In this document: positions 7,372-12,880 of the stretch, in pieces
Numbering within the stretch: the first letter of the stretch is position 1
How the letters are laid out: every line of letters begins with the position of its first letter
Assembly: GCA_934229335.1 (NCBI GenBank)
Contig: CAKQDQ010000045.1
Coordinates: forward strand, 1 to 16,725
From: an uncultured Prevotella sp.
GTDB lineage: Bacteria > Bacteroidota > Bacteroidia > Bacteroidales > Bacteroidaceae
Length of the DNA: 16,725 nt
Direction of reading: 5' to 3'
Program-made: the position numbers and the translations under genes
Notes under the pieces: model-generated
What the model was told of the DNA's origin: nothing
Seen by the model: the letters and a program-made list of their open reading frames with translations, nothing else
Databases searched by the model: none

Positions 7372-7938
7372 ATGAAGAACATCGTTATTTTCGGTGCCCC
7401 AGGTTCAGGTAAGGGCACACAGAGCGACAAGATTATCGCTGAGTATGGTGTAGCACACATCTCTACTGGTGACGTGCTCCGTGCTGAAATCAAGGCAGGT
7501 ACAGAACTTGGTAAGACTGCATCACAGTACATCAACGAGGGTAAGCTTGTGCCAGACTCTCTCATTATTGATATGCTTGCCGCTACACTCGATTCAAAGG
7601 GCAAGGACATCCCAGGCGTAATATTCGATGGTTTCCCACGTACCATAGCACAGGCAGAGGCTCTTGACTCTATGCTCAAGGAGCGCGGAGAAGAGGTATC
7701 TGTAGTAATAGGACTTGAGGTAGACGACGAGGAGCTTATCAAGCGTATCATAGCACGTGGTAAGACCAGCGGTCGTGCTGACGACAACGAGGAGACAGCT
7801 AAGAAGCGTCTTAACACTTACTATTCACAGACACTGCCTCTTAAGGACTTCTACATCAAGCAGGGTAAGTATGCTAAGATTCAGGGCGTAGGTTCTATTG
7901 ACGATATCTATGCTGATATCAAGAAGGCTATCGACTAA
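7372..7938 (+). CDS. adk: Adenylate kinase, short form
   Basis: Converts AMP and ATP into two ADP, balancing adenine nucleotides in the cytoplasm. The protein has 188 residues. It shows the P-loop GAPGSGKGT (8-16), an AMP-binding region starting STGDVLRAEI (31-40), DGFPRT (86-91) and the start of the LID, ARGKTSGRADD (128-138). The LID is the short non-zinc type without the four-cysteine insertion of long adenylate kinases, consistent with Bacteroidetes enzymes. ATG at 7372 follows an AAAAGAAGAA leader. It is probably co-transcribed with hpt, joining purine salvage to nucleotide interconversion, and is followed 40 nt later by a large inverted repeat that may end the transcript. Confidence 0.97.
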   Translation: MKNIVIFGAPGSGKGTQSDKIIAEYGVAHISTGDVLRAEIKAGTELGKTASQYINEGKLVPDSLIIDMLAATLDSKGKDIPGVIFDGFPRTIAQAEALDSMLKERGEEVSVVIGLEVDDEELIKRIIARGKTSGRADDNEETAKKRLNTYYSQTLPLKDFYIKQGKYAKIQGVGSIDDIYADIKKAID

Positions 7939-7977
7939 TTCTGTAACATAAGTTACTCAATACTTCAGAATTTTCTA

Positions 7978-8112
7978 CATTAATCACCATAAATCTTACA
8001 TTAATATATCATTAATACTTTGTCCATGCGCCCTATAACAATAGTAGCACGGGATTTGTTATCAACAGAAAGTATTAAAGAGAGATTAACGTTAGATTAA
8101 TGGTGATTAATG
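7978..8112. repeat. 135-bp element with 44-bp inverted arms
   Basis: Left arm 7978-8021 and right arm 8069-8112 are inverted copies matching at 38 of 44 positions, beginning CATTAATCACCAT. The 47-nt centre holds a nested 7-bp stem, ATAACAA (8035-8041) with TTGTTAT (8056-8062). The right arm carries GATTAA three times at 8084, 8095 and 8105, spaced one helical turn apart. The flanks TTTTCTA (7971-7977) and TTTTATA (8113-8119) differ at one base and could be a decayed target duplication or chance in AT-rich DNA. The fold ends with TTTT, so it may terminate adk. It has no coding capacity. Confidence 0.7.
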
Positions 8113-8184
8113 TTTTATAACCAACAATCAAGTGTTTTACAAGCAACACACAAGTAGCAAAGCAAGTTTTTGTTTCGGGATAAC

Positions 8185-8970
8185 ATGATAAAAGCAGCAT
8201 TTTTTGATATAGACGGTACGCTCGTCTCTTTTAATACACACACCATTCCGCAGTCTACTCTCGACGCCATAATCCGAATCCGCCAGAAAGGAGTAAAGGT
8301 ATTCATAGCCACAGGTCGTCCGTTGCCGTTCATAAACAACCTCGGCACGTTAGAGTATGACGGCATCATGTCGGTGACAGGAGCCAGTTGCACCACCGCT
8401 GATGGTACGGTGATAGCGCAAAACCCTGTGCCTAAGGAAGACATAGAGCGACTAATAGCCGACCTTAAGGAGCATCCCATGCCCGTAGCTTTCGCTTCAG
8501 ACGAAAAAGCGATAGTGACATACCTCGATGCTGATATGCAAAAGTTTCAGGAGGTCTTCACACTGCTGAACATAGAGCTGCCCATATCACAGCCAGTAGA
8601 AGAAGCCCTTAATATGGATGTCATGCAGGTGATAGCCTTCTTCTCGCAAGAAGAAGAGCCAAGAATAATGCGCGATGTACTGAAAGGCTGCGATGCCAAC
8701 CGCTGGCATCCGTATTTTGCCGACTGTGTTGCAAAGGGAACGAACAAGGCTACAGGCATCGACGCTGTCTGCGCACATTACGGCATTGAACTAAAAGACA
8801 CCATAGCCTTTGGCGATGGGGGCAACGACATCACGATGTTGCGTCATGCTGGCGTAGGCATCGCTATGGGCAACGCTTCTGATGAGGTGAAGGAGTGTGC
8901 CGATATGATAACAGATACCGTTGACAACGACGGCATTGCTAAGGCACTCGACAGTCTTTTTAGCGTATAG
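8185..8970 (+). CDS. Cof-type HAD-superfamily phosphatase (HAD-IIB)
   Basis: Cytoplasmic Mg-dependent hydrolase acting on small phosphorylated metabolites such as sugar phosphates or FMN; the substrate cannot be told. All four HAD motifs are present in the 261-residue product: FFDIDGTLVSF near the N-terminus with the Asp nucleophile and Asp+2, FIATGRP with the motif II Thr, the motif III Lys in KGTNKATGIDAV, and IAFGDGGNDITML with the Mg-binding acids. A C2-type cap lies between motifs II and III, as in the Cof/YbiV group. The ATG at 8185 is preferred because the DIDGT motif then falls at residues 8-12 as usual; the in-frame TTG at 8170 adds five residues without support. It is isolated between two large intergenic hairpins. 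Confidence 0.92.
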   Translation: MIKAAFFDIDGTLVSFNTHTIPQSTLDAIIRIRQKGVKVFIATGRPLPFINNLGTLEYDGIMSVTGASCTTADGTVIAQNPVPKEDIERLIADLKEHPMPVAFASDEKAIVTYLDADMQKFQEVFTLLNIELPISQPVEEALNMDVMQVIAFFSQEEEPRIMRDVLKGCDANRWHPYFADCVAKGTNKATGIDAVCAHYGIELKDTIAFGDGGNDITMLRHAGVGIAMGNASDEVKECADMITDTVDNDGIAKALDSLFSV

Positions 8971-8999
8971 GGTGGTTATATAAATTAACTCATACAGAC

Positions 9000-9110
9000 G
9001 GGGGGCATTACAATCACGTAGCAATCGTGCCACGAAAGCTATCTAATCGCAAGGTGATAAGATAGCTTTCGTAGTGCGATTAGATAGTGATTGTAGTGTC
9101 CCCCCTTTTT
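9000..9110 (+). terminator. 106-nt hairpin with alternative stems and T run
   Basis: The hairpin begins 30 nt after the HAD stop. Paired segments from outside in are GGGGGG/CCCCCC (9000-9005/9100-9105), TACAATCAC/GTGATTGTA, AATCGTGC/GTGCGATT (with two G-T pairs) and ACGAAAGCTATCT/AGATAGCTTTCGT (9032-9044/9060-9072), around a 15-nt loop. TTTTT follows at 9106-9110. A second, mutually exclusive 13-bp pairing exists: CTATCTAATCGCA (9039-9051) with TGCGATTAGATAG (9075-9087). It is far longer than an ordinary terminator, and could instead be a mobile palindromic repeat or a structured RNA. Confidence 0.6.
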
Positions 9111-9141
9111 AGTCCACATAAGCGAAGGGTTAGAAAGATGC

Positions 9142-9813
9142 TCACAGAGCTAATTTCTTTATATCGACCACTGTAACAACCCTTCCCTTGACAGTAATTA
9201 TTCCCTGTTTTACTAACTCAGAAAAGCCTCGCAGCAACGAGAATTTCTGTATGGCAAACATATCCGCCATACGCTGCCTTGACAGGTTGAGCACTATCGT
9301 CTTGCTGCCCTGCGACGCTACTTCTTTGCTAAGCAGAAACATAATCTTCTCTTTTACCGACATCAGCGACAGCAGTCTGATTTTAGACACGAGATACGTG
9401 CTGAGGTCAGAGAGCATCCTTATGAAGTTCCACCGTATCTCCTTGTTGCGGTCAATCATCGTCATGAAAGCCGTTGTAGACAATCTTAATATCACGCATT
9501 GGCTTACAACCTCTATAGTAGTGGGCAAACGCTTATTGGCGGAGAATAGAAAGCATGGTCCTATCGTTTCGCCCTCTTTTACTCTTATTATCTCTATCTG
9601 TCGTCCAGACAGTCCCGTCATGCGTGCAGACATCTCACCCCACAGCACGATGTCGGTGTGATTGCATGAACAACCAGCCACGGCGTAGACGTCCCTTGGC
9701 GCGTAATATATCACTTTGTAGCCAATGCCATTGAAGGAGGAGACGATTTCCTGCGACGACATATTCTTAAACAGGGCGCAATGGCTCAGTGCGCCTAACA
9801 TATTCTTTTCCAT
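9142..9813 (-). CDS. hcpR: Crp/Fnr-family regulator, probable HcpR
   Basis: Transcription factor with an N-terminal cyclic-nucleotide-binding-like sensor fold and a C-terminal winged helix-turn-helix. The sensor region includes EGETIGPCFLFSANKRLPTTIEVVSQC, here given in part: GETIGPCFLF and TTIEVVSQCVILRLS. The HTH region is LSRQRMADMFAIQKFSLLRG followed by the wing ELVKQGIITVKGRVV. HcpR proteins are known NO-responsive activators of hcp in anaerobes, and this gene is divergent from hcp, which is the main reason for the name. No FNR-type cysteine cluster is visible at the N-terminus. ATG at 9813 (223 residues) or 9801 (preceded by GGAAAAG) is more likely than the TTG at 9840, which lies inside the gene's own -7 element. 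The name is an inference; the family is certain. Confidence 0.85.
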   Translation of the reverse strand: MEKNMLGALSHCALFKNMSSQEIVSSFNGIGYKVIYYAPRDVYAVAGCSCNHTDIVLWGEMSARMTGLSGRQIEIIRVKEGETIGPCFLFSANKRLPTTIEVVSQCVILRLSTTAFMTMIDRNKEIRWNFIRMLSDLSTYLVSKIRLLSLMSVKEKIMFLLSKEVASQGSKTIVLNLSRQRMADMFAIQKFSLLRGFSELVKQGIITVKGRVVTVVDIKKLAL

Positions 9814-9837
9814 AAGTTGCAATAACAGATAATAACG

Positions 9838-9845
9838 CAAAGATA
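9838..9845 (-). promoter_or_regulatory. -7 element for the hcpR-like gene (TATCTTTG on minus strand)
   Basis: CAAAGATA on the plus strand reads TATCTTTG on the minus strand, a perfect Bacteroidetes -7 element. The inferred transcript starts near 9830, giving a leader of about 17 to 30 nt, and rules out translation from the upstream TTG at 9840. Confidence 0.6.
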
Positions 9846-9918
9846 ATAATAATAAACCGTAAAAAGTGAGAAATAGTGATTCGCAAGCATATTATTAACG
9901 CTTTTTATAGTAAAAGGG

Positions 9919-9932
9919 GTAACAAATGTTAT
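9919..9932. promoter_or_regulatory. Candidate Crp/Fnr-type operator for hcp
   Basis: GTAAC-AAAT-GTTAT is a 5-4-5 dyad with one imperfect pair (the core TAACA/TGTTA is perfect), the geometry of Crp/Fnr operators. Its centre (9925.5) lies about 44 bp upstream of the inferred hcp start point, close to the -41.5 position of class II activator sites. It sits in the shared region between the regulator and hcp, so it is the best candidate site for the HcpR-like protein. Confidence 0.5.
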
Positions 9933-9955
9933 TGGTTTGTATCTCGTAAACACGC

Positions 9956-9963
9956 TATCTTTG
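9956..9963 (+). promoter_or_regulatory. -7 element upstream of hcp (TATCTTTG)
   Basis: Perfect TAnnTTTG on the plus strand, with TTTG at 9936-9939 or TTG at 9932-9934 as possible -33 boxes. The start point would be near 9970, about 20 nt before element A and about 325 nt before the hcp start codon. Confidence 0.6.
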
Positions 9964-9989
9964 CACCTGTATAAACAAGATGTCTTGTA

Positions 9990-10229
9990 AGTGACGGTAA
10001 AAAAATAACTTTGTACAATTTAACGAGATAAATAATATCTAAGATAAAGTTGTCTTGCCATATCTTTTTGGATATTTTGGAGCCATTCATCAGTCACAAT
10101 GCTCGCATTGACCCCCTCCGCTTTCGCTTTCTCCCCCGTTTGGCGGGGGAGGGCAATCTTCTTTATGTCTCCAAACTATCTCAAAAATCTATGACATAAA
10201 TTATACCAATTTATTTTTTCACCGTCACT
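9990..10229 (+). mobile_element. MITE-like inverted-repeat element, copy A (240 bp), in the hcp leader
   Basis: The ends are near-perfect inverted repeats: AGTGACGGTAAAAAAATAA (9990-10008) pairs with 10211-10229 at 18 of 19 positions, and extending to 33 bp (9990-10022/10197-10229) gives 29 of 33. Inner arms TTTTTGGATATTTTGGAG (near 10066-10083) and the complement around 10168-10187 also pair with a one-base offset, so the whole element can fold on itself. It carries the small stem CAATGC-TC-GCATTG (10097-10110) and a GC-rich hairpin CTCCCCCG/CGGGGGAG (10131-10138/10144-10151). It has no ORF. It is the longer relative of copy B at 4733-4928. Confidence 0.78.
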
Positions 10230-10295
10230 AAATAATATTGAACACTTCTTAAAGTGCAAAGAAATAACCCTGTAATAAAAGAAAGGAGTAAAGCG

Positions 10296-11933
10296 ATGGA
10301 AGAGATGAAAATGTTTTGTTTTCAGTGTCAAGAGACAGCACGCGGCACAGGCTGCACAGTAAAAGGCGTTTGCGGAAAGTTACCAGAGTTGAGCAACCGT
10401 ATGGATATACTCTTGTCGGTGGTTCGTGGTATAGGTGTTCTGGCGGATATGTTGCAGAGTTATGAAGAGGCGGAGGCGTTTATACCCGACGCGCTTTTCT
10501 CTACCATCACCAATGCGAACTTTGACGACGACAGCATATCGTGGCGCATTAATAAAGGTATAGAGGTGAGACAAAAGCTCTATCAGCGTGCGGTAGCTGC
10601 AGGGAAGAAGTTGCCACGGTATTCAGAACTGATGCTAACGTGTTGCGGCATCGATAAAGAGAAAAGCGAATGTAACGTAGGCGTACTGCGATATGCTAAC
10701 GCTGACGTGCGTTCGCTGAAAGAACTGACGATGTATGGTCTGAAGGGTATGGCGGCTTATTATGAGCATTCGGCACGCTTAGGGCGTAGAGATAGGCGAA
10801 TAATAGCCTTTATGTGCCATGCCCTTGCCTTGATTGCCAACCCCGAAGTAGGTGAAGAGAGGCTTGTAGCACTTGTGCTCGACACAGGAAAGATGGGAGT
10901 TGACGTAATGTCGTTGCTCGACAAAGCCAATACCTCAGCCTATGGTCAACCAGAGGTGAGTAAGGTTAGAACAGGGGTGGGGAGTAAGCCCGGCATATTG
11001 ATAAGCGGTCATGACCTTCGCGACCTTGAAGACCTGTTGCGTCAGACAGAGGGAACAGGCATAGATGTATATACCCACAGCGAGATGCTTCCAGCACATT
11101 ATTATCCTCAACTGAAGAAGTATGAGCATCTGGTGGGAAATTACGGTAACGCTTGGTGGCAACAGCGTGAGGAGTTTGAGATGTTCAACGGTCCTATCGT
11201 TTTCACTACCAACTGCATTGTGCCACCATTTGTCCATTCCTCATATTCAAGTAGGGTCTTTACCCTTAACTCTGCTGGCTATCATGGTTGGCGACATATA
11301 CCAGCCGATGCTACTGGCCATAAGGATTTTGCTGAGGTGATAGCCCTTGCCAAGAAGTGTCAGCCACCAAAGGCGTTGGAAGAAGGAACTATTGTCGGTG
11401 GTTTTGCCCATGCGCAAGTTTTTGCCCTCACCGACAAGATAGTGGAGGCGGTAAGGAGTGGGGCTATAAAACGTTTCATCGTAATGAGTGGTTGCGACGG
11501 ACGGATGAAAAGCAGACAGTACTACACGGATTTTGCAAAGGCGTTGCCGCCAGACACGGTGATACTGACGTCGGGCTGTGCAAAGTACAGATACATCAAG
11601 TTACCGCTGGGTGACATTAACGGAATACCACGTGTGCTCGATGCTGGGCAGTGCAACGACAGTTATTCGTGGGTGTTAGTGGCGATGAAGCTGAAAGAGA
11701 TTTTTGGTGTGAAACATATCAACGACCTCCCGATAGACTTCAATATAGCGTGGTATGAACAAAAGGCGGTGATAGTGTTGCTGTCGCTTCTTGCCCTTGG
11801 CGTGAAGAATATACATATTGGTCCAACACTGCCTGCTTTCGTCTCACCCAATGTCCTGGCAGTGCTAAAAGAGAAGTTTAACCTTAGTGGAACGGTGACG
11901 GTAGAAGAAGATTTGCGTCGTTTTAATTTATAG
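10296..11933 (+). CDS. hcp: Hydroxylamine reductase / hybrid-cluster protein, class I
   Basis: Cytoplasmic iron-sulfur protein that reduces NO to N2O and hydroxylamine to ammonia; in anaerobes it protects against nitrosative stress. The N-terminal [4Fe-4S] ligands are in [13 protein letters not shown]...C with C-x2-C-x8-C-x5-C spacing, the class I pattern of strict anaerobes. Hybrid-cluster ligands appear in order: His239 (SGHDL), Glu262 ([11 protein letters not shown]), Cys307 (TTNCIVPP), Cys401 (SGCDGR), Cys428 (SGCAKYRY), Cys453 (GQCNDSYS), Glu488 and Lys490 (WYEQKA); numbering is approximate to one residue. ATG at 10296 follows a strong GAAAGGAG ribosome binding site, unusual here; the GTG at 10254 is unsupported. 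The 545 residues are full length. It is divergent from an HcpR-like regulator, with a long leader containing element A. Confidence 0.97.
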   Translation: MEEMKMFCFQCQETARGTGCTVKGVCGKLPELSNRMDILLSVVRGIGVLADMLQSYEEAEAFIPDALFSTITNANFDDDSISWRINKGIEVRQKLYQRAVAAGKKLPRYSELMLTCCGIDKEKSECNVGVLRYANADVRSLKELTMYGLKGMAAYYEHSARLGRRDRRIIAFMCHALALIANPEVGEERLVALVLDTGKMGVDVMSLLDKANTSAYGQPEVSKVRTGVGSKPGILISGHDLRDLEDLLRQTEGTGIDVYTHSEMLPAHYYPQLKKYEHLVGNYGNAWWQQREEFEMFNGPIVFTTNCIVPPFVHSSYSSRVFTLNSAGYHGWRHIPADATGHKDFAEVIALAKKCQPPKALEEGTIVGGFAHAQVFALTDKIVEAVRSGAIKRFIVMSGCDGRMKSRQYYTDFAKALPPDTVILTSGCAKYRYIKLPLGDINGIPRVLDAGQCNDSYSWVLVAMKLKEIFGVKHINDLPIDFNIAWYEQKAVIVLLSLLALGVKNIHIGPTLPAFVSPNVLAVLKEKFNLSGTVTVEEDLRRFNL

Positions 11934-11974
11934 ACAAAGGTGGTACAGAGAGAAGACGGCGAGCCTTGTCCTCG

Positions 11975-12000
11975 TGCTGTGGCGTTTCTACGCCACAGTA
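11975..12000 (+). repeat. Small GC-rich hairpin between direct repeats
   Basis: CTGTGGCG (11977-11984) pairs with CGCCACAG (11991-11998) around TTTCTA, and two further pairs extend it. It has no T run of its own. Perfect 10-bp direct repeats AGCCTTGTCC at 11962-11971 and 12001-12010 flank it. Confidence 0.55.
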
Positions 12001-12016
12001 AGCCTTGTCCACAAAC

Positions 12017-12062
12017 AAAAAGCGTTCCGTCACGACTTTCAAGTCGCGATGGAACGCTTTTT
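12017..12062. terminator. Bidirectional terminator between hcp and fabG
   Basis: AAAAAGCGTTCC (12017-12028) and GGAACGCTTTTT (12051-12062) are perfect 12-bp complements, enclosing a second stem CGACTT/AAGTCG. The A run on one side and T run on the other give a poly-U end on both strands, serving the convergent hcp (stop 83 bp away) and fabG-like gene (stop 28 bp away). Confidence 0.85.
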
Positions 12063-12089
12063 AATGTATTTACCTTTGGGATATATCCT

Positions 12090-12821
12090 TTATGTATACA
12101 GTCCGCCGTTGATAGATATTACCTCGCCGGTGATGTATGATGAAGCGTCAGACATAAGGAAGCCGACAAGCTCAGCCACCTCTTCAGGCTTACCAAAACG
12201 CTTCATCGGAACCTGCTGCTTAAGCTCGTCAACAGGCAAATCCTTTGTCATGTCAGACTCAATGAAACCTGGTGCTACTGCGTTGACGGTAATGTTACGT
12301 GCTGCTACCTCTTGCGCGAGTGCCTTTGTAGCACCGATGATAGCCGCTTTTGTAGCACTGTAGTTGGTCTGACCAGGCAGACCTTTCAGTCCTGAGAGTG
12401 ACGCCATGTTCACGATACGACCGCCATGCTTGCGCATCATCATCTTAGGCAGAAGTTTGCGAGTAACGTAATAGAAGCCGTTGAGTGAGGTATTGATAAC
12501 CGCATGCCAGTCTTCGGCAGGCATCATGAACATCATGTTGTCGCGGCGTATACCGGCATTGTTCAGCAGGTAAGCGATGTAGTCGTCGGGATGCTCTGCC
12601 TCCCACTGGTCAAGAGCCTTGTCTACGGCTTCCATGTCGCCGACATTAAACTGCATAAGCTCTGCCTTTACGCCCTTAGCCTCTACCAAAGCCTTCACCT
12701 CTTCGGCGGCAGCCTGGTTAGACTGGTAGTTTATCACTACGGGGATTCCCATTTCTGCGAGTTTGAGGCATACTGCGCGACCAAGTCCGCGTGAGCCTCC
12801 TGTTACGAGTGCGTATTTCAT
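12090..12821 (-). CDS. fabG: 3-oxoacyl-ACP reductase, FabG-type short-chain dehydrogenase
   Basis: NAD(P)H-dependent cytoplasmic reductase of the 3-oxoacyl-ACP step in fatty-acid or related chain elongation. The 243-residue protein shows the Rossmann motif TGGSRGLG (7-14), NNAG (87-90), the catalytic Ser141, Tyr154 and Lys158 (YSATK), and the family tail YITGEVISINGG. The segment from GRIVNMASLSGLKG through IIGATKALAQEVAARNITVN recalls FabG paralogues of aryl-polyene or flexirubin clusters as well as housekeeping FabG, and no acyl carrier or synthase gene is nearby, so the pathway is uncertain. It lies 59 nt downstream of the glycosidase gene on the same strand, with an 8-bp tandem repeat in its leader and a bidirectional terminator after it. 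Confidence 0.88.
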   Translation of the reverse strand: MKYALVTGGSRGLGRAVCLKLAEMGIPVVINYQSNQAAAEEVKALVEAKGVKAELMQFNVGDMEAVDKALDQWEAEHPDDYIAYLLNNAGIRRDNMMFMMPAEDWHAVINTSLNGFYYVTRKLLPKMMMRKHGGRIVNMASLSGLKGLPGQTNYSATKAAIIGATKALAQEVAARNITVNAVAPGFIESDMTKDLPVDELKQQVPMKRFGKPEEVAELVGFLMSDASSYITGEVISINGGLYT

Positions 12822-12832
12822 TTGTTATCTTG

Positions 12833-12864
12833 TTGTTTAGTTGTTTAGTTGTTTAGTTGTTTGG
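12833..12864 (-). repeat. Tandem 8-bp repeat upstream of fabG
   Basis: TTGTTTAG is repeated three times exactly (12833-12856), and a fourth unit TTGTTTGG differs at one base. On the minus strand it reads as CTAAACAA units ending 11 nt before the fabG ATG, in the region that includes the ribosome landing site. Confidence 0.85.
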
Positions 12865-12880
12865 TGGCTACTGCCTTTTG

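Noticed and set aside
9188..9661. 157-codon plus-strand ORF antisense to the Crp/Fnr gene
   Set aside because: It is the shadow of a clear regulator with a recognisable HTH; no ribosome binding site or domain supports it.
9813..9840. TTG start at 9840 for the Crp/Fnr regulator
   Set aside because: It falls inside the gene's own TATCTTTG -7 element; ATG at 9813 or 9801 is downstream of the inferred transcript start.
10131..10151. GC-rich hairpin CTCCCCCG/CGGGGGAG as a terminator
   Set aside because: No T run follows; it is treated as the central part of element A.
10254..10296. GTG start at 10254 for hcp
   Set aside because: ATG at 10296 has a strong GAAAGGAG site at good spacing and puts the cysteine cluster at the usual N-terminal position.
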